Below, one piece after another: positions 52,501 to 62,765 of a stretch of DNA of 64,000 nucleotides. This stretch comes from Delphinapterus leucas (taxonomy: Eukaryota > Chordata > Mammalia > Artiodactyla > Monodontidae). Position numbers and translations under genes: made by a program. The DNA is taken from positions 23,784,224 through 23,848,223 of the forward strand of contig NW_022098072.1 of assembly GCF_002288925.2 (NCBI RefSeq). Reading direction: 5' to 3'. Positions within the stretch are counted from its first letter, which is position 1. Each line of letters opens with the position of its first letter. Under the pieces are notes generated by a model. It was not told where the DNA came from. It made no database searches and worked only from the letters and a program-made list of their open reading frames with translations.

Positions 52501-55500
52501 ATGCCAGCAGTAGCTGCAGCAGTAACAACAACAAACAACAACAGAGTATGTTAACAAATCCAAAATTCTAGTCTGTGATAGTGAAGCTATAGAGACAAGT
52601 GCTCTGTGATGTAAATTAAATGCACATCTTAATCAATGATGAAAAATGAAAAAGCTGGCAATAAAATAACCCTGAGACAAATCAATAAAATCCTCATATC
52701 ATATGCAACAGTATCACTTGAATACACATATTATTATTTACACATCCTGTATAAAAAGTTAACAACTTAGTAACATCTTCAAAATATTTAAGAATATTTT
52801 TGGTGATATGTAGCAAACCTATGTGACAGGATATAAAACAATTTTTAAAAACTATCTTGTGCTCTTAAAATTGCACTACTGATTTTAAAATTTAGAATTG
52901 TGAAACTATAGACTACTATTTAATGGTCATTTAGTCAATTTCTGAAGCAAAAGTACATGCAAGTAAATCTGAGCATTCATCTACTTATTTATTCAAGCAA
53001 ATGTTTATTGAGTACCTAATAGGTAGGAGTGAAGGGGAAAGAAATCAACGTTTCTGCGTGCCTTCCACGGGCAGTGTGTGGTGGGGAATAGAAAGGTGAG
53101 TGAGACATGCTTCCTGTTTTTTAAGGACTGAAAATTGATTTGGAAGAATAGGCTTTTAAACAACAAATTGGAAGACAGGTTGTTGCTGGACAGAAAGGAC
53201 CTTAGATGACTTGGTAAAGAATGGGGTCTTGTGTTTTAGGTGATGAGGAGACACTCAGGTTTTAAAAGCAGGGAGTGGCCTGATCTGACCCACTTGGGAA
53301 GAAATCCTGCAACAAAGCAAGGGTGGAGAGAGAGGAAATGTCTGGCACTAGGGAGAATTGGAGAACACAGTAAGAGTCAGGATGAGACACACGATTAGAG
53401 GAGAAAAGACAATTTCTGGTTCAGGCTGTTGAATGAATGCACACATTTAGTTTTCCTCCTCCCTAATTCCCACTGAAATGTCAGAAGAACTATACACATG
53501 AAAATAAATCCACAATAGTCCTGGAAGTCTATGAGGCTTTCTACTAGTCGAACAAAGCAGTGTGGAATTTCCAGAAGATAATAATACAGATTGGAACAGA
53601 CTGACAATAAAATTCTTAATCTCATATGGGCAAAATATAAGACCTCCAAAAAAAATCAGTGTTCCAGGCAAATCCCAGAATTACCCTCAAAATACAGGTA
53701 TGGTGGGCAGAGGGCAGATGAATGAATTAAAGGGCAGACCAGCTGTGACAGTGCCCTGCTCTCAGGGCAGAGGCTCTTAAAGTTGGGTCCTGATACTGGA
53801 AACTCTCTCAGTGGTGGTTAGATTGGAGAAAGTGAAGTGGTGCTCAGAGACTCACCTGTCCTAAAGAAAAGCCCACCTGGTTCTACCATCCCTTCTTCCA
53901 TTCCTCACATAGTTGTCAGGACTCAGAACCTGATTCACTGCTACAGAAGCAAGGCTTCTCTCTTGGATGGAGGAAGTACATCCAGTCACCAATGTGTTTT
54001 TGGTTGGCCCAGGCTCTCACCTATAAATAACGGCCATAGCTTCAAGCTACGGGTGGGCAGAACGGGCTGGAGTGGAGCTTCGGGGAGACTCTTTTCCTCT
54101 AATGTATCTTGGGAAATTTCCCCTGACTCCACACTGTATTCCAACCCCAGTGGAGTAACAAGCCTTATGATGGGAGATCGATCACCTTTGTCTCATTGAG
54201 GAACAAAGCTGGAAATGGTGTGCACGTGGCATGGAGGGTGCGGGTGAGAGATTGGTGGGGGTCGGGGACTTTCCCCAACTCTGGCCATTCTTCATTCTCT
54301 CCATTCCAGTGGAGAGGATCTCACTTTTCCTCAACCAGTGTATCCACTTAGCTGTGAGAGGAGAGTGACAGTAACTTAGACAACAGGGGCTCAGCAAAGC
54401 AGGGCTTGTTGGATCATGAGTCTCAATTGACCAGCCTTGCCTTTCTCTGCTTCACCGTGGGACTACATGGACTAGGACCTGTCTCTTGTCTGCTGCAAAA
54501 ATTAATAAAATTTATATATGGCAACCAAATACCCTAAATCCTCTGTGGATATATGCTCTGAATAACAATAAAAAAAGAAAAGTTATAATTTAATCAATTG
54601 CTTTGCTACCATATAACACAGAGACTCAGTTTACTATCCCCAAATGGGTACGTGTGTATGGATTCCCACTAAACCCCGCTAGACTTGACTTTACCAGTGT
54701 AATTTCTTTCTCTGAAGGTCTATTAGTTGCAATCCAACTGGTGGTACCAATTTCAATTTAGCAAGATTCTTTTGTTTCAGATTATAGCCAAACTGGTTGA
54801 GCTACTTAAGACAAAGAGGGAAATGTGTTATAAGGATATAGGAGTATCTTCCGCAATCCAAGAAAAGAAAGTGTAGTGGGGGTCCTACCACAGGCAAGAA
54901 TCAGGAATTGGAAAGCTAGGAAGAATTAAGGCACTCCTTATCTGGATGTTTCTGGTATCTCAGCGTTGTTTTTCTCAGTGTTTGCTTTCATTCTATAAAG
55001 AGTATATTATTTGTGCCTTTTCCATTTATGAACTATTAGGCCTCTCATAATAACCATAATAAATAAAGTCTATAATAAATTAAAATGTGATAGGTGCTAT
55101 GGAAGAAAGAACAGCTAGGAAAAGATAAAAGATCAGTAGTAGTGGTAGAAGGCAGGAGGTGGGCTGGGGTATAAAATAAGGGCTAAGATACATCAACATT
55201 GAAAAAACAAACAACCCAGTTAAAAAATAGGAAGAAGACCTGAATAGACACCTTTCCAAAGAGGAGATGCCAAAAGCCAACAGGCACATGAAAAGATGCT
55301 TAACATCACTAATCATCAGGGAAATGCAAATCAAAACCACAGTGAGATACCACCTCACACCTGTCAGAATCGCTATCATCAAAAAGAACACAAATTGGTG
55401 AGGATGTGGAGAAAAAGGAACCCTCTTACACTGTTGGTGGGGATGTAAATTGGTGCAGCTACTGTGGAAAATAGTATGGAGGTATCTCAAAAAACTAAAA

Positions 55501-58500
55501 ATAGAGCTACCATATGACCCAGCAATTCCACTACTGGACATATATCTGAAAAAACAAAAACTCTGATTTGACAAGATACACGCACCCCAATGTTCACAGC
55601 AGCATTGTTTACAATTGCCAAGATATGGAAGCAACCTAAATGGCCATCAACAGATGAACAGACAAAAAGATGTGGTATATATATACACAATGGAATACTA
55701 ATCAGCCATAAAAAAGAACAAAATGTTGCCATTTGCAGCAACATGGATGGACTTGGAGGCATTATGCGAAGTGAAATAAGTCAGAGAAAGACAAATACTG
55801 TATGATGTCACATATGTGGAATCTAAAAAATACAACAAACTAGTGAATATAACAAAAAAAGAAGCAGACTCAGAACAAACTAGTGGTTACCAGTAGGGGG
55901 AGGAAAAGGCGGAGGGACAATATAGGGGTAGGGAAATAAGAGGTACAAACTATTAGGTATAAAATAGGCTACATGGATATATTATACAACATGGGGAATA
56001 CAGCCAATATTTTATAACAACTATACATGGAGTATAACCTTTAAAAATTGTGAGTCACTATATTTATACCTGTAACATATTATATAGCAACTATACTTCA
56101 ATTTAAAAAAAACAAATAAAATAAAATAGGGGTTAAGGTAGGGCTCACTGAGCAGATGACAGCTGGGCAGTCCTAGAAGGCGAAGGAGTCGTCCATGCAG
56201 ATATTTGGGGGAAGAGTGGTCCAGGCAAGAGGAAAGCTCAAGTGAGGATCTTAGGCAGGAGTGAACATGGCCTGTTTTAGAAATAGCCAGGAGATCAATG
56301 GGAGGAGAAGAGTGAGTGAGGGAAAGAGGCCTGGAAAATATAGGGCCTCTTATGACATTGTAGGAACTTGAGCATTTACTCTGAGTGAAGTGGGGGGCCA
56401 CTTTGAGCACAGGAGTAACATGATAGCGCATGTTTAAAAGGATCTGGTTGTTGTGCTGAGAATATACTATTGGGCAACAAGGTAAAAGCAGGGAGTCTTC
56501 TTGGGAGGCTATTACAGTAATTCATATGGGAGATGATGATGGCTTGGACCAGGATGGGAGCACTGGTACTTGAGTGCATTGTTAACATCTGACCAGGAAG
56601 GAGTAGGGAGGGTTAGATTGAAAGAATGAGAAGGAATTAGACTTTCACTTGTAATGAAGGCAAATAGTGTACATGCTAGGAGTAAATGAACGAGAAAGAA
56701 TAGTCATCAGTGAACGCAATTTAGGACTCAAGAATTTGATGAAAGAGCTGCCCTAGTTGATGCCACAGGTCAACTGTGTGAGTGGTTAAAATGAAGGTCA
56801 AGAAAGGAGGGGAAAACAGGGTAAGATCAGAAACTAATAATTTCCATGACTGTGACAGAAACCAGAGATAGTTATGTGAAAGCAAATGATACTAGAGAAT
56901 TAGCACAATAAATAATATATATTATAAAGTACAGAGTAATTTTAACCATTGTAATGAAAAGTAGTTGGAAGTATGAGTAAAAGCTTATTCAAACTGTTTT
57001 TCTGGGAACAAGAAAAGATACAACAAATCTGGTAAACTGCAATATCAGATACTACAAGAATTGTATCTTTCATATGTACACAGTTGCAAACAAGAATAAA
57101 TTCTATAAAGCATCAGTGTCTAGAATTGTGTGTGTGGAATACAAGGGCAATCAAGAAGTTGGCACGGCATTATCTTTTACCTTTTTTTTCTGACTTGTTT
57201 CAGGCTTTGAGGAATTTTTTCCTTTTTTGTGAAGGAGAAACAATGGCGAAGACTCAATAGGACACTCATAAAGAGAAGTATGGACCTTTTCAGAATACCG
57301 CTGGAAATCTTCGACCTCCACATCTCTATCCAACCTGTGTTTGTAATAGAGGAAAGAAAAACCTTAAAAAATGTTGCTTAGAATTACATGATGAAACTAT
57401 GGCAGTCAAAGAACTTCAGCAATTAAAATGTGTGTGTGTGCACACGTACATGATGGGCCTTTATCCACCAACCACTACCTTAATGAGAACCCTTGAAATG
57501 ATCATTTAACCAATTAACCAATAACTTTGTACCTGGCACCAGCACATTCTGACAGATGAACATGTTTTCCCTCACCATGCTCTGGATGATGGGGACCTCA
57601 TCTGTGTTACTTAATCTGTATTAAATTCCTTCCTTGCATGTTTTCGTACTCAGGGGGCCCTCACTGTCTTTGTTAAGTACAAAACAAAAATGGAGCGTAC
57701 AGAATGGGAGAAGATATTTGCAAATAATATATCTGATAAAGGGTTAATATACAAAATACACAAAGAACTCATACAATTCAAGGTAAAAAAAACAAACAAC
57801 TTGATTAAAAAAGGGGGCAGAGGACCTAAGTAGACATTTCTCCAAAGAAGACATACAGATGGCCAACAGACATGTGAAAAGATGCTCAACAACACTAATC
57901 ATCGGGGAAATGCAAATCAAAACTATAAAGAGATACCACCTCACACCTGTCAGAATGCCTGTCATAAAAAAGACAAGATATAACAAGTGTTAGTGAGGAT
58001 GTGCTAACCCTCAATATAAATTGGTGCAGCCACTATGCAAAGCAGTATGGAGGTTCCCCAAAACATTAAAAATAGAACTGCCATATGATCCAGCAATTCC
58101 ATTGCTGGGTATTTACAGAAGAAAACAAAAACACTAATTTGAAAAGATATATGTACCCCTATGTTCATTGCAGCATTATTTACAATAGCCACAATATGGA
58201 AGCAACCTAAGTGTCTACTGATAGATGAATGGATAAAGATGCGGTATATATATGTATATGGAATATTATTCAGCCACAAAAAATGAAATCTTGCCATGTG
58301 TGACATGGATGGATCTAGAGGGTATTATGTTAAGTGAAATAAGTCAGATGGAGAAAGACAGATACTACATGACTTCACTTATATGTGGAATCTAAAAAAC
58401 AAAACAGACAACAAAACAGAAACAGAGCCATAGATACAGACAGCAAATGGGTGGCTGCCAAAGGGGAGGTGGGGGTGCAAAACCAGTGAAGAGGGTTAAG

Positions 58501-61500
58501 AGGTACAAGCCCCTCTTACAACATAAATAAGCCCCTGGCGTGTAACAAACAGCAAAAGGGATACAGTCGATAATACTGTAATAACGGTATGGGGACAGAT
58601 GGTTAGCAGACTTATCTTGGTGAGCATTTCATAACATATGCAAATGTCAAATCACTATGTAGTACACCTGAAATTAACATAATACTGTATGTCAACTAAA
58701 TTTCAATAAAAGAAAAATGATGACAAAAATGAAGTCATGCATTAAATTAAAAAAGACTTTCTGAGACCTTTAAGGATGATTTGGGTATGTTGCTCTGTAC
58801 TATACCATTGATAATAAGTACAGAAATAATCGCATTTAATATTTATAGTTTGCTGTACGCCAGGTGCTTTATGCACATTATCTCATTTAATCCTCATAAC
58901 AAGTCTACCAGGCAGGTCCTGTTATTATCTGCAATTTGCAGGTGAAGAAATGAAGGCTTACTTAGCCAATGTCATACAGAAATTAAAAGGCAAAACACCT
59001 ACACACAAACCCAAGTGTGTCAGTTTCTCAAGCACATGCAAGCTTTTAATTACTACCCTCTAATGCCTCTGATATTTCATAGTTCTAAGTTTTAACACCA
59101 TAAATATTTTCATTATCGACTTAATCTTCTTTATCAATCATGCAGATTTATGAATAATAAAAATATTATACCTGGTAAAGTAGGCATTGCTTATACAGCC
59201 AGTGAAATTAGCATACTGGGGACTGATGGGTGAGCCACCGAAGTAGAACTTCTTTTCATCTGCTTGTGTCTGTTCCACTTTTCCTTTGGTAGGGTTCTTA
59301 CTCCCAAGTCTGCTTTTATCTACTATCAATTCATACCTGTAAGGAAAAAGCTTCTTTAAGCACTACACAGCTAACATTTTACCTCGAGTTCCATTCTAGG
59401 TTGCAGGTTTTCTCATGGAATTGAAATGGAACATCTGGTTAATGACAAGATAACAAGTTGCCAAACTCTTCGTGAGACTCAGGATAAAACGGCTGACTAT
59501 GTCTATATGCAGAAAAGACTCTCCAAACTATGACTAGAATTTAAACCCATAGAAGCAAGTTCAGATGACTAGTCATCGGCAACTTTTTATTTTTTTCTTT
59601 GGTGTGGAAAAATCAGAACATAAATCATGGTGATCATTTAATCACACTTGTGGGAAACTATTTTCATTGTAAAGCACACTGATAGTGATTGGAAGTGGTG
59701 TCTTGAAAAGACCTATTAATGTTTTTTATAATGGGAGGGCTCCATAGAAGTGGACATAGAATAGCAGCAGTCTACAACGGAAATTCCTTTCTTTTTCCAG
59801 AAAGACTTTCTTTTTATGAAAAAGAAACTCAGTATTACATATTTTAAAGATAAAGTTATTAGACTTTTTAAAATGTGGCCGTAAATGCAACATTCTCAAT
59901 TGTTTAATTAAAACCTAATGAAACCAATTATTTGCTGAGCTCCTTCTATGTGCAAAACACTGCACTCCATTTAGTAAGTGCTATGTGCAGGTACTTCTCT
60001 CAAGGAGATTATAGCTTATGGTTTCACTGGGAAAAAAACTTTACATACCTGTTAGTTAATTTTATAGTGATTTATTTGGCATGTCTTAAAAATTAATATC
60101 AATTTTTAAAAAGAAGGTAAGTTGTTCCTTCTATCATTTTTTTAAACACTATAAAAGTAATAATATAGCCTATTATTCACAGTGGTCACTGGACAGAATC
60201 ATGCCCTACAGATAAAGCCATCTGGTAGAAAGAAAATAAAGTGAGGAGCTGTACCTTGCAGGGGAGACAGAGGTAATGATGAAGTGGGACAGCCCGTCAT
60301 TATACTGCTTATCGGCCGACTGCACCTTGATTCCCTTTACATCCATGATCACAGTGCCATTATCCAATGAAATGGAGAACACGTCTGACTGAAATGCAAG
60401 CACAGGTTTTTTAACTAGGGAGGCCAGGTATCCAAAAGATGGACACGTCTTCAACACTTACTTAATGGGATTGCTTAAAGGAACACCCATCGTGTGGGAA
60501 ATTTGCTTGAAAAATAATTTCTATGAACAACAACAACAAAATACTCTATTGCTTGTATTGGTGTTACCTATAAAATCAGATACATTTCAATGGAAAGAGG
60601 AATTTCCTGTATTTTGAACTGAAAATTTCAGGTGATTTTGTCATGCTAAGTAGTTGTCATCCCAGCATCAGTTACTTTCTTAACTCAGGCATTTCTATTC
60701 TGTCATCAGTCTCACTTTTGAAAAGGCAATATTTGAATTTCCTTGGGGATGTAGCTAGATGACCAGGCATGGGTTAATTTGCTAATGTGGCTTTTAAAAA
60801 TGTTTCACTTTTCATCTACAGAGGCAGAAAAATTTTAAAATAGCAGAAGTTAACATCTTTTTCTGAATTTGCTTATTGCTTGTCTTAAAATATTGGCAAA
60901 ATGATAATCTTCCTTCTCTTCCCTATGTGGGCATCAACCTCTACAGTTAGCCCTCAACATAACTACTTTTTGTGGGCAAAAGGTATTATTTAACTAACCA
61001 TGGTAATCTGAGGCAGGTTTGGTGGCAGAGGTCCTACAAAGTGTTTTGGGTAAATTCTCACAGATGCTACTGATTTAAATTGGATATAAATGTGACAGAT
61101 ACAAGGCAATAAGAATGAAAAGTAAAAGCTGCTTTTATAAATCATATTATGACCTGGTCCATCAGTGTATATATTGGTGATGACCTTTTCAGAGATAAAT
61201 CAGTTAGAACTTAAGGTCACCAAACTTTTACAAACCTTATTTTATTCTCAACACAGCATATCTTTATAAGCTGAGCTACAGTGTTCTATACCAAATTCAA
61301 GAACTATTTCACAAACTGAATCACACATGAGTTTGTATATATACACAGAGGTTCTTAACATTTTTTGTGCTATGCACTCTTTTGGCAGTTTGGTGATACA
61401 TATGGACCCCTTCATAAAATATTTTAAAATCACTGAACAAAATATGTAGGAATACAAAGGAAACCAATTACATTGAAATACAGTTTCAAAATATTGAAAC

Positions 61501-62765
61501 AATAAATATGTGATATAGTTATATATGTACTTCTACATTAAGGCACTAAATAATAAAATCTATTAGCAGATCTAATAACTACTGCAATTTAGAAGTAGCA
61601 ATGAGCAAAAATATTTTGAGATACCTGTGACTACTATAATGTGCAATGAAAAATACCTGTGATTTCTATTAATGACAAAGTGACAGGTACTGCTAATATT
61701 ACTGTGGTTTGTTGCCAACATTCACAATTGAAGAAAATGCTAAATTGTAGTTAGAGAAAATAAAGTTGTAATTTTTTCTCACCTAGTTCACAGACCCACT
61801 GAATTCTTTCCATGAACCCCTGAGAGGTGGGTCTATGAAGCCCAGGTTAAAAACTCCTCATATACAACATATATAATATTTTACAAAGTGTCGGAAATGA
61901 GACATTTGTGTGTGTACACGAGTCAAAATTAATCTGAATTGAAAATCACTTTTAAGGTGCTTAAAAGTATTTTTAACAGACAAAACAATTACCACAAAGA
62001 AGATCCCACAGGGAAAAACAAATACTTACCCCTGAAGCACAATAGAACAGTAACCCATTTGGCTGTAATGTTCGGAAATTAAAACCTCCCTCAAAGCCAT
62101 CGAAAAAAGATATTTTCTGAATTGAAGCAATGAAACTCTGTCCATTGAAATATGCTCTGCGAGATATCTGTGTGCCAAAGAAAGTAGGAATACAGTGTTT
62201 GGATAATTATCAAAAAGCTTAAAATGCCCATTTCTTACATACCAAAGGCCTTATCTGCTAGTTCCTATGTTAATAGTTATGTTTTAATTTCTGGTTTATA
62301 CTGAAATTCAGGCATGCTAGCCTTCCTTCTGTATGCCTCTAAAAGATGGGGTTTCAGCTTCCCTACTTCCTCCACCATGAGTGAGTGAAGATGCTCACGC
62401 AGCCTCTCTGGGCTTTGGTAGCCCCAATCATTCATTGAAAAGTGAAGCAACTGGACAAGTCACAGAGGATCCCCACAAGCCTTTTTAGCTTAATGATTCT
62501 TCTTTCCACTGGTGGCAGAAAAGAGCCCAAGGTGTACACAGGATTACAGAGAAAAGAGCTTTTTCAGCTTTTAAGAGCAGTACGTTTCTTGTCTATTTAT
62601 TAAAAACCTTTTGATCGTGTACTTACAAGAGAGTCTTCTGGGCATCCATAACCAACTCCCAGGGTTTCTGTCTGTTCTAATAAATTGAAATCTTTCTTTT
62701 GGAACTGGAAACCCTTCATACATCCTCTGAAATTGATATCCAGGGGAAGGTGTACTCTTAGGGTC
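40424..62765 (-). CDS. LAMA4: Laminin subunit alpha-4, C-terminal 13 coding exons, 5' side outside the window
   Basis: Exons from 5' to 3': 62627-62765, 62030-62167, 60255-60388, 59172-59336, 57181-57334, 52134-52321, 50656-50845, 49760-49915, 48219-48378, 46134-46264, 44984-45077, 44399-44518 and 40424-40569. They sum to 1915 nt (about 637 residues of about 1823 in human), all in frame, ending NSCPAA and TGA. Laminin alpha-4 is the alpha chain of laminin-411/421 in endothelial, muscle and nerve basement membranes; its LG domains bind integrins, dystroglycan and other receptors. The window covers the end of LG2, LG3, the LG3-LG4 linker, LG4 and LG5. Conserved LG motifs are [30 protein letters not shown] and [12 protein letters not shown]. 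No disabling change is seen. A Cys in LG3 (FYCASG) and lysine runs in the linker are noted separately. Confidence 0.98.
40570..44398 (-). other. LAMA4: LAMA4 last intron
   Basis: The intron is 3829 bp. An old L2/MIR-type repeat appears at about 42660-43240, including a G-rich stretch at 43093-43110. Otherwise nothing is recognised. Confidence 0.6.
44399..44518 (-). CDS. LAMA4: LAMA4 exon, LG5
   Basis: The 120-nt exon encodes [20 protein letters not shown] through EPVFVGGVP. Donor GTAAGA. Confidence 0.97.
44984..45077 (-). CDS. LAMA4: LAMA4 exon, LG5
   Basis: The 94-nt exon encodes [20 protein letters not shown] through CDGRWHRIT. Donor GTGAGA. Confidence 0.97.
45078..46133 (-). other. LAMA4: LAMA4 intron with a reverse MIR
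   Basis: A reverse-oriented MIR lies at about 45350-45590 ('gagcatggactctaagagcc', 'ggattaaatgagttaatcc'). The remainder is AT-rich. Confidence 0.7.
46134..46264 (-). CDS. LAMA4: LAMA4 exon, start of LG5
   Basis: The 131-nt exon encodes [20 protein letters not shown] through LNVHMKNGQ. Donor GTAATG. Confidence 0.97.
46265..48218 (-). other. LAMA4: LAMA4 intron with CHR-1 SINE
   Basis: It contains an old interspersed repeat (about 46520-46930, 'ttgatcagatctgtatttaa' type) and a reverse CHR-1 SINE at 47468-47660. No gene is seen; the long open frame at 46440-46955 lies over the old repeat. Confidence 0.6.
47468..47660 (-). mobile_element. CHR-1-type SINE with target-site duplication
   Basis: Reverse orientation. 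The core runs 'gtgggatcttagctccccga' and 'ccgccagggaagtccc'. The word aggattttatttattt stands on both sides, which sets the borders. Confidence 0.88.
48219..48378 (-). CDS. LAMA4: LAMA4 exon, LG4 end and LG5 start
   Basis: The 160-nt exon encodes [20 protein letters not shown] through [13 protein letters not shown]. It carries both LG4 disulphide cysteines. Confidence 0.97.
48379..49759 (-). other. LAMA4: LAMA4 intron with CHR-1 SINE
   Basis: It contains a reverse CHR-1 SINE (49312-49434) and a MIR3-like relic near 49660-49745 ('aaaatgagggccagagtaaa'). Confidence 0.6.
49312..49434 (-). mobile_element. CHR-1-type SINE
   Basis: Reverse-oriented element with a T-run at the left, then 'gaggatcttagctccccaac' and a 'ggaccgccagggaattc' head. 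Confidence 0.85.
49760..49915 (-). CDS. LAMA4: LAMA4 exon, LG4
   Basis: The 156-nt, phase-0 exon encodes [20 protein letters not shown] through PGKAVKNVQ. Donor GTAAGC. Confidence 0.97.
49916..50655 (-). other. LAMA4: LAMA4 intron
   Basis: This 740-bp intron has normal splice ends. No repeat is recognised. Confidence 0.6.
50656..50845 (-). CDS. LAMA4: LAMA4 exon, start of LG4
   Basis: The 190-nt exon encodes [20 protein letters not shown] through [10 protein letters not shown]. Donor GTAAGT. Confidence 0.97.
50846..52133 (-). other. LAMA4: LAMA4 intron
   Basis: This 1288-bp AT-rich intron contains a short local repetition of 'ttagaatactattaaagatt'-like words near 50975-51050. No named repeat is recognised. 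Confidence 0.55.
52134..52321 (-). CDS. LAMA4: LAMA4 exon, LG3-LG4 linker
   Basis: The 188-nt exon encodes [20 protein letters not shown] through [13 protein letters not shown]. The donor is GTAAAG. Confidence 0.96.
52322..57180 (-). other. LAMA4: LAMA4 intron, repeat-rich
   Basis: It contains an old repeat (about 52985-53420) and an ancient repeat split by an L1 insertion (55080-55194 and 56130-56560). The rest shows no gene. Confidence 0.6.
55195..56130 (+). mobile_element. L1 3' end (older L1M/L1MA-like)
   Basis: ORF2 3' sequence ('atgaaaagatgcttaacatc', 'ccatatgacccagcaattcc', 'atggaagcaacctaaatgg') leads into a 3'UTR with an A-rich end. Similar 17-bp words flank it (ataaaataagggctaag and ataaaataggggttaag). 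Confidence 0.9.
57181..57334 (-). CDS. LAMA4: LAMA4 exon, LG3-LG4 linker
   Basis: The 154-nt exon encodes [20 protein letters not shown] through KPETSQKKK. It includes YEC, the likely disulphide partner of LG3, and an NSS sequon. Its last codons are an A8 run before GTAAAA. Confidence 0.96.
57683..58725 (+). mobile_element. L1 3' end (L1MA/L1M-like)
   Basis: It runs from 'gaatgggagaagatatttgc' through 'gccatatgatccagcaattc' and 'gtagtacacctgaaattaac' to 'ctaaatttcaataaaag', the typical 3' end of an older L1. Confidence 0.9.
58835..59010 (+). repeat. MIR SINE
   Basis: Blocks 'cgccaggtgctttatgcaca', 'ctcatttaatcctcataaca' and 'gcaggtgaagaaatgaaggc' occur in MIR order. Confidence 0.8.
59172..59336 (-). 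CDS. LAMA4: LAMA4 exon, LG3
   Basis: The 165-nt exon encodes [20 protein letters not shown] through [11 protein letters not shown], with an NFT sequon next to the first LG3 disulphide cysteine. Donor GTATAA. Confidence 0.97.
60255..60388 (-). CDS. LAMA4: LAMA4 exon, LG3
   Basis: The 134-nt exon encodes [20 protein letters not shown] through [10 protein letters not shown]. Confidence 0.97.
60389..62029 (-). other. LAMA4: LAMA4 intron with a DNA-transposon relic
   Basis: It contains an apparent old DNA transposon (about 61350-61860). The remaining sequence has no gene or repeat that I recognise. Confidence 0.55.
61350..61860 (+). mobile_element. Old DNA-transposon relic, probably hAT-type
   Basis: The ends gaggttcttaac and gttaaaaactcctc are roughly inverted copies. 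The internal sequence has 'tatggaccccttcataaaat' and 'cagacccactgaattctttc', as in a common mammalian element whose name I cannot fix. Confidence 0.5.
62030..62167 (-). CDS. LAMA4: LAMA4 exon, start of LG3
   Basis: The 138-nt, phase-0 exon encodes [20 protein letters not shown] through [10 protein letters not shown]. The Cys codon is at 62039-62041. Confidence 0.97.
62627..62765 (-). CDS. LAMA4: LAMA4 exon, end of LG2
   Basis: The 139-nt exon encodes [20 protein letters not shown] through [11 protein letters not shown]. It is the most upstream LAMA4 exon found here; phase 1 at its 5' end implies another exon beyond the window. Confidence 0.96.

Larger units (their letters stand above)
57335..59171 (-). 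other. LAMA4: LAMA4 intron with L1 and MIR
   Basis: It contains an L1 3' end (57683-58725) and a MIR (58835-59010). No gene is seen. Confidence 0.7.

Noticed and set aside
55080..55634. 184-codon open frame on the - strand
   Set aside because: It is antisense to L1 ORF2 3' sequence. Other antisense frames over L1 (for example 58004-58306, 14762-15047) have the same origin.
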